A DNA stretch of 45,436 bases. Source: Serratia sp. Ag1. GTDB lineage: Bacteria; Pseudomonadota; Gammaproteobacteria; Enterobacterales; Enterobacteriaceae. The stretch's first letter is position 1; each line of letters starts with the position of its first letter. The position numbers were made by a program, and so were the translations under genes. The stretch covers positions 1-45,436 of the forward strand of contig NZ_JQEI01000052.1 in assembly GCF_000743355.1 (NCBI RefSeq), in the 5' to 3' direction. Positions 16,012 through 23,902 of the stretch are shown here, piece after piece. Under the pieces are notes generated by a model. The model saw nothing but the letters and a program-made list of their open reading frames with translations. It had not been told where the DNA came from and ran no database searches.

Positions 16012-16975
16012 CCTGCCTGACCAGGATGCCACCGTATTTTTACCGGGTCTGGAGAAACCTAAGCTGCTGGTTGTAGATGACCATCCGATCAATATTCAGG
16101 TGCTATACCAAGCATTCTCTGCCGATCATCATGTTTGTATGGCCACCAATGGCAAGCAGGCGGTGGAGGTTTGCATCAAGCAAAAGCCGGATCTGATTTT
16201 GCTGGATATTGAAATGCCGGACATCAGTGGTTATGAGGTTTGTGCTCAGCTCAAGAGTTTACCTGAAACCAAGGATATCCCGATTATCTTTGTGACTGCC
16301 CATATTGATGAAGAGACGGAAACCCGCTGTTTTAATGAAGGTGCAGTGGATTTTATCAGCAAGCCGATCAACCGGAACACGGTCAGAGCACGGGTGCGCA
16401 CCCACCTGTTGTTAAAGGCACAATCCGATCTGTTACGTCAGTTGGTCTATCTGGATGGGTTAACCGAGGTGCATAATCGGCGCTATTTTGATGAGCGGCT
16501 GAGCCAGGAGTGGAAGTTGGCCCATCGTCACCAGACACCGATCAGCCTGATTATTATTGATGTCGATTTCTTTAAGAAATATAACGATCTGTATGGTCAT
16601 TTGGCTGGTGATGACTGTTTACGCCGCGTAGCGAAAACCATTCGCCATGGCTTGAAGCGTGCTACCGATCTGGTTGCTCGCTATGGCGGTGAGGAGTTTG
16701 CCTGCCTGTTGCCCAATACTGAATTAAATGGGGCTATGGCGGTGGCAGAATCGATAAGATCGTTGCTTATCGAGCAGAAAATCCCTCATGCGGACTCTTC
16801 GGTCTCGCCTTTTGTCAGTATCAGTCTGGGTGTCTGTTGCCGCAGTGCCGAGAGCACTGGCGAACTGGCTGACTTCCTGCTACAGGCGGACGCACAGCTA
16901 TATCAGGCGAAAAGAAACGGTAAAAATCAAGCCTGTGGAACACTGCTAGCAAATATCCGGCCTGAAGCCGTCTGA
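15998..16975 (+). CDS. Response regulator diguanylate cyclase (REC-GGDEF)
   Basis: The 325-aa protein has an N-terminal receiver domain (LLVVDDHPINIQVLY, phospho-acceptor in LILLDIEMPD) and a C-terminal GGDEF domain with an intact active site YGGEEF. An I-site RATD sits five residues before the active site, predicting product inhibition by c-di-GMP. The start at 15998 is chosen because AAAGGA lies 9 nt upstream; an in-frame GTG at 15971 and ATG at 15989 are possible. It overlaps the end of the hybrid kinase gene by 14 nt, so the two are probably co-translated: the kinase phosphorelay would set c-di-GMP synthesis, hence motility or biofilm output. The pairing is inferred from gene order. Confidence 0.92.
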   Translation: MTITNLPDQDATVFLPGLEKPKLLVVDDHPINIQVLYQAFSADHHVCMATNGKQAVEVCIKQKPDLILLDIEMPDISGYEVCAQLKSLPETKDIPIIFVTAHIDEETETRCFNEGAVDFISKPINRNTVRARVRTHLLLKAQSDLLRQLVYLDGLTEVHNRRYFDERLSQEWKLAHRHQTPISLIIIDVDFFKKYNDLYGHLAGDDCLRRVAKTIRHGLKRATDLVARYGGEEFACLLPNTELNGAMAVAESIRSLLIEQKIPHADSSVSPFVSISLGVCCRSAESTGELADFLLQADAQLYQAKRNGKNQACGTLLANIRPEAV

Positions 16976-17001
16976 TCCTTCCTCGTTACACAGATAAATA
17001 A

Positions 17002-17035
17002 AAAAGCTTTTCCGGATGGCTTGTCATCATCCGGA
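17002..17035 (-). terminator. Terminator-like hairpin facing left
   Basis: TCCGGATG (17011-17018) and CATCCGGA (17028-17035) form an 8-bp stem with a 9-nt loop. On the minus strand the stem is followed by AAAGCTTTTTTATTT, as in an intrinsic terminator; on the plus strand there is no T-run. No leftward gene is known to end here. Confidence 0.5.
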
Positions 17036-17066
17036 GAAACCAGCTAATCTGAAATTGACCGCAACG

Positions 17067-17102
17067 ATGAATCCAAGTGGTCCAGGCCCGAGAGGCCATT
17101 AA
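17067..17102 (+). CDS. Possible 11-codon leader peptide
   Basis: ATG to TAA encodes MNPSGPGPRGH, with three prolines in eleven residues. It precedes a short stem-loop series and the 37-aa membrane ORF at 17152. There is no strong ribosome site. Proline-rich leader peptides control genes such as mgtA by stalling, which is the only reason to list it. It could easily be chance. Confidence 0.25.
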   Translation: MNPSGPGPRGH

Positions 17103-17151
17103 CCTAAGCAGAGAGTTAACCGTAACAACGTCATGTTGATGGGGTGATCGC

Positions 17152-17265
17152 ATGTTAATAACAGTGATTATTACTCTTTTAGTCATCGTAGGCGTTGCTG
17201 CCTTTATGGTCGCGCCAGTCATGATAGTAAACAATGCGGAAGGTATGGGAGGTGAAGACCAGTGA
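17152..17265 (+). CDS. Putative 37-aa single-span membrane protein
   Basis: The ORF encodes 37 residues starting MLITVIITLLVIVGVAAFMV, one hydrophobic helix, and ending in a short acidic tail (AEGMGGEDQ). GGGGTGA 4-10 nt upstream of the ATG could serve as a ribosome site. It lies alone in the 455-bp gap between the REC-GGDEF gene and cbpA, flanked by hairpins at 17011-17035 and 17307-17343. I do not recognise it. Size and topology resemble regulatory small membrane proteins of enterobacteria, but no function is claimed. A chance ORF is possible; the clean hydrophobic profile and acidic tail argue for a real one. Confidence 0.5.
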   Translation: MLITVIITLLVIVGVAAFMVAPVMIVNNAEGMGGEDQ

Positions 17266-17306
17266 AATCAGTTAACCAACTCACCCATCGATATTAACGC
17301 AACTCA

Positions 17307-17343
17307 ATGATGACAGGTTCCCGCTAAGGAAGCCTGTCATCAT
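17307..17343 (+). other. Perfect 11-bp stem-loop after the small ORF
   Basis: ATGATGACAGG and CCTGTCATCAT pair perfectly around a 15-nt loop, 42 nt after the stop of the 37-aa ORF and about 90 bp before cbpA. There is no T-run after it, so it may be an RNA-stabilising or attenuator structure, not a simple terminator. Confidence 0.6.
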
Positions 17344-17430
17344 CCTGCTACCCGCCTCAATGTTAAATCACCGCGTTAAGTTTCGTTGTCGTCAGCCCGG
17401 CCACCTATAAAAAAATGAGAACATAACGTT

Positions 17431-18345
17431 ATGGAAATCAAGGACTACTATGCCATCTTAGGGGTTAAACCTAGCGATGACATAAAAGCAATCAAGACCG
17501 CTTACCGCCGTTTGGCGCGGAAGTTTCACCCGGACGTCAGCACTGAAAAAGACGCCGAGGCCCGTTTTAAAGACGTTGCTGAAGCCTATGAGGTGCTCAA
17601 GGACAGTGAACGTCGTGCGCAGTACGATCAATTGCTCCAGCAGCGTAACAATCCTGATTTTGGTCGGCAGACGCAGTATACCGAGCAGGGTAATGCTGAG
17701 GACTTCGCCGATATCTTCAGCTCGATGTTTGGTCGCGGTGCGCAAGGGCGGCAGCCACGGCATGCGGCTCGCGGGCAGGATCTGGAACTCAGCGTAGCAA
17801 TGTTCCTGGAAGAAACCCTGAGTGAACAGACGCGTTCCCTGAGTTATACGGTGCCGGTCTATAACATTTTTGGTCTGGTCGAAAAAGAAATCCCCAAAAC
17901 CCTCAATGTGAAAATCCCTGCAGGAGTGGGTGAGGGGGAACGCATTCGTGTAAAAGGACAAGGCGTTCCTGGGACGGATGGGGGGGCGAATGGCGATCTC
18001 TATCTCATCATTAAACTTGCTCCTCACCCTTTGTTTGAGGTGATCGGGCACGATCTGGAGATTGTGGTTCCTCTGGCCCCTTGGGAGGCTGCGTTGGGGA
18101 CTAAAATCTCGTTGCCTACGCTGTCGGATAACATTCTGCTGACTATCCCGGCGGGCAGTCAGGCGGGTCAGCGCCTGCGGTTGAAGGGTAAAGGTCTGGT
18201 CAGCAAAAAGGAAACCGGCAACCTGTATGCGGTAATCAAGATTGTGATGCCAGCCAAACCGGATGAAAAGCAGGCGGCACTCTGGCAACAGCTGGCCGAG
18301 GCGAATACCGCCTTTGATCCCCGCACTGTATGGAGAAAAGCATAA
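17431..18345 (+). CDS. cbpA: CbpA, curved DNA-binding DnaJ-type co-chaperone
   Basis: The 304-aa protein starts with a J domain (residues 1-70) containing the HPD motif in [10 protein letters not shown], then a G/F-poor linker and two DnaJ C-terminal beta domains ([13 protein letters not shown] and [17 protein letters not shown]). It lacks the zinc-finger region of DnaJ. CbpA is a DnaK co-chaperone that also binds curved DNA in stationary phase. Its stop overlaps the start of cbpM (TAATG), the gene for its specific inhibitor, as in E. coli. The ribosome site before the ATG is weak. Length and layout agree with the E. coli protein (306 aa). Confidence 0.96.
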   Translation: MEIKDYYAILGVKPSDDIKAIKTAYRRLARKFHPDVSTEKDAEARFKDVAEAYEVLKDSERRAQYDQLLQQRNNPDFGRQTQYTEQGNAEDFADIFSSMFGRGAQGRQPRHAARGQDLELSVAMFLEETLSEQTRSLSYTVPVYNIFGLVEKEIPKTLNVKIPAGVGEGERIRVKGQGVPGTDGGANGDLYLIIKLAPHPLFEVIGHDLEIVVPLAPWEAALGTKISLPTLSDNILLTIPAGSQAGQRLRLKGKGLVSKKETGNLYAVIKIVMPAKPDEKQAALWQQLAEANTAFDPRTVWRKA

Positions 18346-18644
18346 TGGCCAAGTTACAGATAACCTTTACCGTGACTGAGTTTTGCCTGCATACGGGGGT
18401 GACCGAAGCTGAATTGAGCGAGGTGGTCGGGCTAGGCGTTATTGAGCCGAGCAATCCAGAAGCCGCGGATTGGGTATTCGACGATGGAGCATTGGCCGTA
18501 TTTAATCGTGCCCGGCGTTTGCAGCGTGAATTGGCTTTGGATTGGCCCGGCATTGCGGTCGCGTTGACGTTGCTGCAGGAGATCGAGCAATTACGCAGAG
18601 AGAACAGCCAGTTACGCCATCGCTTGGAGCGTTTTATTGAATGA
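18345..18644 (+). CDS. cbpM: CbpM, modulator of CbpA
   Basis: This 99-aa protein matches CbpM in length, in its position overlapping the end of cbpA, and in sequence: an N-terminal MerR-like HTH part ([26 protein letters not shown]) and a C-terminal helical segment ([27 protein letters not shown]). CbpM binds the J domain of CbpA and blocks its co-chaperone and DNA-binding activities. The start at 18345 is chosen for the TAATG overlap; an upstream in-frame ATG at 18330 is less likely. Confidence 0.93.
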   Translation: MAKLQITFTVTEFCLHTGVTEAELSEVVGLGVIEPSNPEAADWVFDDGALAVFNRARRLQRELALDWPGIAVALTLLQEIEQLRRENSQLRHRLERFIE

Positions 18645-18690
18645 CTGGCATGCTGTATGATGCGGCGTCTGAATCAAGAAGGAAGGTATT

Positions 18691-18930
18691 ATGTCTGACA
18701 TGCTGAGCAACGATCAGGAACTGGTTTCTGATCTGGTTGCCTGCCAACTGGTTATCAAACAAATCCTGGATGTGATCGACGTTATTGCGCCGACAGAAGT
18801 ACGGGACAAGATGGCTAGTCAACTGAAAAATATTGATTTCTCTACTCATCCTGCCGGGGCCGATCCCATCACTAAGCGGGCGATTGAAAAAGCGATCGCA
18901 CTGATTGAGATGAAATTCAACCGCGAGTAA
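18691..18930 (+). CDS. YecJ-like small protein (DUF2766)
   Basis: The 79-aa soluble protein has the pattern [25 protein letters not shown], which I associate with the DUF2766 (YecJ) family of uncharacterised enterobacterial proteins. AAGGAAGG about 7 nt upstream is a good ribosome site. It follows cbpAM by 46 bp on the same strand and is followed by a GC-rich inverted repeat (CCGCC...GGCGG near 18938-18957) that may end transcription. The function of the family is unknown to me; the family name is from memory. Confidence 0.75.
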   Translation: MSDMLSNDQELVSDLVACQLVIKQILDVIDVIAPTEVRDKMASQLKNIDFSTHPAGADPITKRAIEKAIALIEMKFNRE

Positions 18931-18994
18931 CCTGTGAACCGCCGCACTGCGGCGGTTGTTACCTTGCAGTTTTAATCGAGCCGCATTCTTACCT

Positions 18995-19402
18995 TCAGTA
19001 AAATACCATATCTGAATAGGGCTTCTCCCTACAGGCTGCTAAACGGCTGGCCAGATCTCCGCAGTGAATCTCCAGGGCGTGCTGGTCGGGATCGAGGAAA
19101 TACAGTGATTCTCCTTCGCTGTGGTTATCTTTCCACTCCTTTACACCACTGGCCCGTAAACGCGCAACGAAGGTAGCAAAATTCTCAGGCGCTATGCTGA
19201 AAGCGTAATGCGTGTAGTCGTGGTGGGGCTGTTCACTGCGAGTGTTATCCAGCGCCAGGCATAACCACAGGTCACCCAGTGTCAGATAGGCCCCGCGTGA
19301 CCAGCGGGCTTTGGGGCTAAAACCCAGCGTGTCGGTATAAAAAGCAAAGCTGCGATCAAGATCGCTAACGGCGAGCGTCAGGTGGTTAAAGCCACTTAGC
19401 AT
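18995..19402 (-). CDS. fosA: FosA, fosfomycin glutathione transferase
   Basis: The 135-aa protein is a glyoxalase-fold metalloenzyme that adds glutathione to the epoxide of fosfomycin. Metal ligands expected in FosA are visible: His7 ([12 protein letters not shown]), a histidine in DYTHYAF, and the glutamate in ALEIHCGDL. The DYTHYAF and [14 protein letters not shown] segments and the C-terminal LASRLAACR are family hallmarks. The start at 19402 is the family start; an in-frame ATG six codons upstream is possible. It lies among ordinary chromosomal genes with no mobile element next to it, so it looks like a resident, intrinsic resistance gene. Confidence 0.95.
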   Translation of the reverse strand: MLSGFNHLTLAVSDLDRSFAFYTDTLGFSPKARWSRGAYLTLGDLWLCLALDNTRSEQPHHDYTHYAFSIAPENFATFVARLRASGVKEWKDNHSEGESLYFLDPDQHALEIHCGDLASRLAACREKPYSDMVFY

Positions 19403-19508
19403 GATGGGGTGTCTCCTCAAATAAGAAGCGAAAGCGTGTTGGCTGTCATAAATCTGTCGTACCGGTATCGTAATGTCGTCTTGACCTTACGAAACAGAGA
19501 GACAGCTA

Positions 19509-19823
19509 ATGATTAAATGGTATGAAGAAAGTGACGCCGAAGTAAACCGCAGCATCGCGTTAATCACCGGGGAAAGTCCAGAAAAATGGTACCCTTACGG
19601 TGGTGTAAAAGGTAAAGACTATTGCAAGAACCCTGCAGATGCGTGGCCGATTATCTGTGCCCACAAAATCAGTCTCAATGCTCTCAGCCAAGACAGTAAT
19701 CCACAGTGGCAAGCCAGTATCACCACCCAAGGCGGCGTATGGCAGGCCGGAAGCAGCAGCCCATTGCGGGCCGCGATGATCTGTTTTCTGCTAAGCCAGC
19801 AGACGCAAGCTACGTTGGCTTGA
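19509..19823 (+). CDS. DUF2591/NinX-like phage-type protein
   Basis: The 104-aa protein carries the motif KDYCKNPADAWPIICAHKISL, typical of DUF2591 (NinX-like) proteins of lambdoid phages, and an N-terminal NRSIALITGE segment of the same family. The function is unknown. It stands alone between fosA and an MBL-fold gene; no other phage gene is adjacent, so it may be a domesticated or stray copy. AGAGAG a few bases upstream of the ATG could be its ribosome site. Confidence 0.75.
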   Translation: MIKWYEESDAEVNRSIALITGESPEKWYPYGGVKGKDYCKNPADAWPIICAHKISLNALSQDSNPQWQASITTQGGVWQAGSSSPLRAAMICFLLSQQTQATLA

Positions 19824-19857
19824 ATCCGATTTTTGCATCACTCTTCTTTTTAGCCCT

Positions 19858-19922
19858 GATAAATCAATTTATCTGCCAATAGGATAGGCAAAAAAGCCAG
19901 ATGTTTATCATACTGGTGATAA
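19858..19922. promoter_or_regulatory. Two palindromes upstream of the MBL-fold gene
   Basis: GATAAATCAATTTATC at 19858-19873 is a perfect palindrome with 7-bp arms, and TTATCATACTGGTGATAA at 19905-19922 has 6-bp arms. Both lie within 115 bp of the start of the MBL-fold gene and could be operators. No regulator is assigned. Confidence 0.4.
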
Positions 19923-19971
19923 GCCCCAGGCGGGCTATCTTGTATTACTTGGGGCAGGGAGAGGTAGGGGA

Positions 19972-20973
19972 ATGAAGATCACTAATCGCTATTACGATGC
20001 GAATAAAGCGCACCATACGCCGCAGGGATTCTGTAACCCTGAACCGACGTTGCACAAGAAAGGCGATTTGAGACGTTGGCAGGATGAACGCAAAAAGCTT
20101 GGCTTACCCAAGCCACCGCAGGCGGGTTATGAGCAGTTCATCCAAGACTGGTGGCAAGCCGCCGATCTCAGCGGTGAGCAGGACAGCGTGTGGTGGTTAG
20201 GGCACGCTTCGCTTTTGTTGCGGTTAGGGGGGCGCTATATCCTGATCGATCCGGTTTTGTCCCCTCGAGCTTCGCCGCTGAGTTTTTATGGCCCGCAGCG
20301 TAAAACTCCGTCTCCGTTAACGGTGCAGCAACTGCCTGCGGTAGATGTGGTGCTAATCTCCCACAATCATTACGATCATCTGGATCGGCGTACTATCAGG
20401 GAACTGACCAAGCGCTTTCGCCAAATCACGTTCATTGTGCCGCTAGGGCTAAAAAATTGGTTTAGCCATTATCCGGCCAAACGCGTCGTCGAACTGGATT
20501 GGTGGGAAAGCCTGGCGTTGGATGATTTGACGTTTCATGCAACGCCAGCACGCCATTGGAGCATGCGTACTCCTTGGGATCGCAATCGTTCACTGTGGTG
20601 TGGATGGGCGATCCATCATCCCGCACTACGATTTTATTTCACGGGTGACACGGGTTACACAGAGAAACTGGTTGAGATCGGTACTCGTCTGGGGCCATTT
20701 GACCTCGCGGCGTTGCCGATTGGCGCGTATGCACCAAGATGGTTCATGCAGGAACAGCATATGGATCCCCAACAAGCGGTAATGCTGTATCAGCAATTAA
20801 ACTCACCGCGCGTGATTCCAATGCATTGGGGGGTTTTTGAGTTGGCCGACGAGTCATTAGATGAGCCACCGCAGCAATTAAACCAGGCATTAGGAGCCGC
20901 GGGTATTGAGGATCATCGTTTTCATCCATTAAAGATTGGCGAGCGTATTGATCTTGATGTGAGTTCTGTGTGA
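19972..20973 (+). CDS. MBL-fold metallohydrolase, RomA / NAPE-PLD-like
   Basis: The 333-aa protein has a metallo-beta-lactamase fold: the zinc motif SHNHYDHLD near residue 126, WWLGHASLLLRLGG before it, FYFTGDTGY, and IPMHWGVFEL near the C-terminus supplying further ligands. This arrangement is that of the NAPE-PLD/UlaG-like subgroup that includes RomA of Klebsiella and Enterobacter, a gene linked there to the multidrug-response regulator ramA. A good ribosome site (GGGAGAGG) precedes the ATG. No signal peptide is visible. A phosphodiesterase or lactonase role is possible; the substrate is unknown. Confidence 0.85.
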   Translation: MKITNRYYDANKAHHTPQGFCNPEPTLHKKGDLRRWQDERKKLGLPKPPQAGYEQFIQDWWQAADLSGEQDSVWWLGHASLLLRLGGRYILIDPVLSPRASPLSFYGPQRKTPSPLTVQQLPAVDVVLISHNHYDHLDRRTIRELTKRFRQITFIVPLGLKNWFSHYPAKRVVELDWWESLALDDLTFHATPARHWSMRTPWDRNRSLWCGWAIHHPALRFYFTGDTGYTEKLVEIGTRLGPFDLAALPIGAYAPRWFMQEQHMDPQQAVMLYQQLNSPRVIPMHWGVFELADESLDEPPQQLNQALGAAGIEDHRFHPLKIGERIDLDVSSV

Positions 20974-21222
20974 GTAAGGCTGGATTTTTTCAGGGGCGTG
21001 GGTTTTGGTGTGATCGGTTTTAGGCAGTGAATGAGATTGGTCGCGGTAGAAATGCGCATAACACCGAGCCAGTGGCGGCGCTGAAATTCATCTGCGTATT
21101 CTCTTAGAGCGGGGGTTTAAATAAACATTGAGATATTAGAGAAAGTATTTGCTATTTATTTTCTATTGGTTCGTTTTACGCGGAATATCCACGGGTTGAA
21201 GGCCGGGAGTATTTCGCCACGT

Positions 21223-21239
21223 TGCACTTTATTGGTGCA
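21223..21239. promoter_or_regulatory. NtrC-type binding site
   Basis: TGCACTTTATTGGTGCA differs at one position from the strong NtrC site of the E. coli glnA promoter as I remember it (TGCACTATATTGGTGCA). A sigma-54-like TGGCATGTTTATGCA follows at 21252-21266, but its GG-GC spacing is 9 instead of 10. No nitrogen gene is adjacent. Confidence 0.55.
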
Positions 21240-21301
21240 TAATTCCCTGTGTGGCATGTTTATGCACCTATGGGCTGTGGTTTTCCATCGCATAAAACGG
21301 C

Positions 21302-21320
21302 TGAGGCGTTCGCCTTTTTT
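21302..21320 (+). terminator. Terminator-like hairpin
   Basis: AGGC-GTTC-GCCT is followed by six T (21315-21320). It ends no visible gene; it lies about 65 nt downstream of the NtrC-like/sigma-54-like sequences. Confidence 0.5.
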
Positions 21321-21727
21321 GCCAAACAGGACGATGTCTTCCTGCTGTGGCTGGCTTGGTAGCAAAAATCCGAATTGATGAGCCGTTTCGTCCCCTGTTC
21401 ATCGATATTCAAAACTTGCATATAAAATTCCATAAAGATTCAAAAAATTTTATGCTTTACCGTGCGTGAAGGCTTATTTGTTGTCAAAAACCTTTGTCAC
21501 CAGGTTGAAAGAATTGTTAAAACTCAGGCGGCATGCGGAGTTCAGAACCGCATGCGGATAAAGCAGAAAATAGCCAGGGCTTCAACATCTTTTAACGTAT
21601 TTAGGCTATGCATGCGGTTGACCGTTTCAAATATGTGCGACAGGTCGATCAGTGATTAAAAATGGCTTGCCATCGTTTCCAGAGTATGTGATAACGCATC
21701 TGGGTAAAACGAGGTACAGTTCTGTAT

Positions 21728-21844
21728 ATGTGTGGCATTTTCAGTAAAGAAGTTCTGAGTAAAAACGTTAGCGTTGAATACCGCTTCTCTGCCGATCCTT
21801 ATCTTAGTGCCTCAAGCAGTAACGACTCTAGTTTGTCTATGTAA
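21728..21844 (+). CDS. yobF: YobF small stress protein
   Basis: This 38-aa ORF begins [20 protein letters not shown], nearly the same as E. coli YobF ([20 protein letters not shown]). The end differs and the protein is about nine residues shorter than in E. coli. YobF is a small protein of unknown biochemical role, made with CspC and accumulating in heat shock. It lies 41 bp upstream of cspC, in the same arrangement as E. coli. Confidence 0.92.
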   Translation: MCGIFSKEVLSKNVSVEYRFSADPYLSASSSNDSSLSM

Positions 21845-21885
21845 CGCCTCCGGGCGGTTTAAACAATCCAAAGGAAATACTCAAG

Positions 21886-22095
21886 ATGGCAAAGATTAAA
21901 GGTCAAGTTAAGTGGTTCAACGAGTCTAAAGGTTTTGGTTTCATCACTCCTGCTGACGGCAGCAAAGATGTGTTCGTACACTTCTCTGCAATCCAGGGTA
22001 ATGGCTTCAAAACTCTGGCAGAAGGCCAGAACGTTGAGTTCGAAATCCAAGATGGCCAGAAAGGTCCATCTGCAGTGAACGTTACTGCTATCTAA
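21886..22095 (+). CDS. cspC: CspC, cold-shock-family RNA chaperone
   Basis: The 69-aa protein is almost identical to E. coli CspC, with the RNP1 motif KGFGFITP and RNP2 motif VFVHFSAI intact. CspC is a constitutively made RNA-binding protein that stabilises transcripts including rpoS mRNA. A strong AAGGAAA ribosome site precedes the ATG, and a clear terminator follows at 22113-22142. The diagnostic residues ([34 protein letters not shown]) favour CspC over CspE. Confidence 0.97.
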   Translation: MAKIKGQVKWFNESKGFGFITPADGSKDVFVHFSAIQGNGFKTLAEGQNVEFEIQDGQKGPSAVNVTAI

Positions 22096-22112
22096 TACAG
22101 CGTCAGCTGTAC

Positions 22113-22142
22113 AAAAAACCCGCCTTTGTGCGGGTTTTTTCG
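22113..22142 (+). terminator. Intrinsic terminator of cspC
   Basis: ACCCGC and GCGGGT form a stem with a short loop followed by TTTTTT. It lies 18 bp after the cspC stop and before the convergent pgeF-like gene. Confidence 0.9.
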
Positions 22143-22162
22143 TTTCTGCGGTTTGCTCAGCG

Positions 22163-22876
22163 TCAACCAGTGATAATAATGCCGGAGTACTGATTGCGCC
22201 CCTTGATATCTGGATGGCTAGGGTCCTGCGCCCGGCGGTGGCAGTTACGGCGATAACTGGTGTATTTAAAGCGCTGTGGCAGCTGTGGGGAACTGTTCAG
22301 CGTGCAGATAGTGCAACTGCCTGCGCGGTCAACCGCAGCAAATCCCAGGCTCCGAAGCTGGTTTTCAGCGATAGTGGCTAAATCCAGATGTCGGTAGCGT
22401 GGGCTGATTAACTCGGGTGGCAGAGGCAAAGCCTGCTGAAAGCGCGCAACCAACTCTTCATTGACCTCATAGCAGCATGGCCCCGCAGCGGGCCCAATGG
22501 ATGCAACCCAGTGGGCGGTGCTGTCATCACGGCTGATGTGTTGCGCCATCTGTTGAAGAATGCCATCCATTAATCCGCGCCAACCCGCGTGAACTGCAGC
22601 AACAGCGCTGCCGTCGTTTCGGCTGAAGATCACTGGCAGGCAATCAGCGGTCAATACGCTGATTAAAATACCTGGTTCACGAGTAAAGAAACCATCGGCT
22701 TCACCGCACACTTGGGTGGGGTGATGGATCTCAACAATACGTGTACCGTGAACCTGTTTTTTTTCTGGTAACGTGGCGCGATACGGCAATAGCGGTTCCG
22801 GCAGCAGGGCGCTTTTGTTGCCAAAGCCATGTTTGATACCGGGAACGGCACTGAGGAGCGGGGAGTAATCGGTCAT
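22163..22876 (-). CDS. Laccase-domain protein (YfiH/PgeF/DUF152 family)
   Basis: The 237-aa protein has the family pattern QVHGTRIVEI, TADCLPVIFS and VAAVHAGWRGL, giving the conserved His, Cys and His ligands of the DUF152 active site. Family members act on purine nucleosides or, in E. coli YfiH, in peptidoglycan editing; older annotations call them polyphenol oxidases. After SYRRN the C-terminus (ending YSGIIITG) differs from E. coli YfiH. The E. coli yfiH gene lies at another locus, next to rluD and clpB, so this could be a paralogue. The exact substrate is unknown. Confidence 0.85.
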   Translation of the reverse strand: MTDYSPLLSAVPGIKHGFGNKSALLPEPLLPYRATLPEKKQVHGTRIVEIHHPTQVCGEADGFFTREPGILISVLTADCLPVIFSRNDGSAVAAVHAGWRGLMDGILQQMAQHISRDDSTAHWVASIGPAAGPCCYEVNEELVARFQQALPLPPELISPRYRHLDLATIAENQLRSLGFAAVDRAGSCTICTLNSSPQLPQRFKYTSYRRNCHRRAQDPSHPDIKGRNQYSGIIITG

Positions 22877-23023
22877 AGAATGTTTTTTACCTGCAACTGA
22901 TGACAGGCTTCAGTGTAACCAGCTTTTCTGGTTGCTGGCTAGCGGCAACAGGGAGTATGCGCCTTGCATCGCACAGAGCCCTTCTTTAGACTAGCCGCGC
23001 CGTATCTCTCTGGAATTCATGTC

Positions 23024-23851
23024 ATGTTCTATCAATGCCCGTTGTGCCATCAGCCTCTCAATCATGCCAGCCAGCAATGGCGTTGTGAAAACAATCACCA
23101 GTTCGACTGCGCCAAAGAAGGTTATGTCAATTTGATGCCGGTGCAGCATAAACGCTCAAAGCAGCCGGGCGATAGTGCCGAAATGATGCAGGCACGCCGT
23201 GTATTTTTGGATGGCGGATATTATCAGCCATTGCAACAGCGGGTTGCAGAGCTGTTAGACACGGCATTGCCGGATGAGGCTGAGGCGTTGTTGGATATCG
23301 GTTGCGGGGAAGGTTATTACACTGCGGCGGTGGCGGCGCAATTAGCGCAAAAACGCAGGATGGCAGCAGTGTATGGCCTGGATGTGGCCAAGGTGGCGAT
23401 CCGTTCTGCCGCTAAACGTTATCCGGCAGTGTCATTCTGTGTTGCCTCCAGCCATCGTTTGCCTTTTGCTGATGCCTCGCTTGACGCCGTATTGCGCATT
23501 TATGCGCCCTGCAAGGCGCAGGAGTTGGCACGGGTAGTGAAGCCAGGGGGGATAGTGGTGACCGTTTCCCCAGGGCCACGTCATCTTTATCAGCTAAAGC
23601 AGCAGGTTTATCAGGATGTTCAGTTACATGCGGAAAACGACGAGCAGCTTGACGGCTTTAGCTGCGAAATCATCGAATCGTTGGCTTATCCGATGATGCT
23701 GCCCGGTGAGCAGGCGGCCAATCTGTTGCAGATGACGCCATTCGCCTGGCGCGCTTCGCCACAGGTGCAGCAAGCACTGGCAGCAACCACCGATTTTGCT
23801 TGTGAAACAGACTTTGCCATTCGCCTGTATCGCCGTTCCAACGGGCACTGA
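23024..23851 (+). CDS. rlmA: RlmA, 23S rRNA (guanine-745-N1)-methyltransferase
   Basis: The 275-aa protein has an N-terminal zinc-binding domain ([12 protein letters not shown] with CENNHQF, giving Cys/Cys/Cys/His ligands), then [13 protein letters not shown] and a Rossmann methyltransferase core with the SAM motif [12 protein letters not shown]. RlmA methylates N1 of G745 in helix 35 of 23S rRNA. I placed the start at 23024, the family start; an in-frame upstream start adds 20 residues with no homology to the family. It lies between the cspC region and mntP, as in E. coli. Confidence 0.95.
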   Translation: MFYQCPLCHQPLNHASQQWRCENNHQFDCAKEGYVNLMPVQHKRSKQPGDSAEMMQARRVFLDGGYYQPLQQRVAELLDTALPDEAEALLDIGCGEGYYTAAVAAQLAQKRRMAAVYGLDVAKVAIRSAAKRYPAVSFCVASSHRLPFADASLDAVLRIYAPCKAQELARVVKPGGIVVTVSPGPRHLYQLKQQVYQDVQLHAENDEQLDGFSCEIIESLAYPMMLPGEQAANLLQMTPFAWRASPQVQQALAATTDFACETDFAIRLYRRSNGH

Positions 23852-23902
23852 AAACCTGCTGCTGCTGGTTTCAGACGGCTGATAAAGTTAGATATTAGGG
23901 AG

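Larger units (their letters stand above)
20974..21727. other. 754-bp gene-poor interval
   Basis: I see no convincing protein gene here; the two possible ORFs of about 70 codons on opposite strands around 21156-21378 overlap each other and resemble nothing I know. The interval holds an NtrC-type palindrome, a terminator-like hairpin at 21302-21320, an inverted repeat (GCATGCGG...CCGCATGC, 21532-21556), and presumably the yobF-cspC promoter in the AT-rich part near 21420-21465. Confidence 0.6.

Noticed and set aside
16986-17234. 82-codon minus-strand ORF opposite the small membrane protein
   Set aside because: No ribosome site or recognisable domain; it runs through the terminator-like hairpin and mirrors the plus-strand ORF.
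17458-18288. Long minus-strand ORF opposite cbpA
   Set aside because: It is the antisense frame of a clearly conserved DnaJ-type gene.
21156-21378. Opposing ORFs of about 70 codons in the gap before yobF
   Set aside because: They overlap on opposite strands, lack ribosome sites and resemble no family; more likely chance frames over regulatory DNA.
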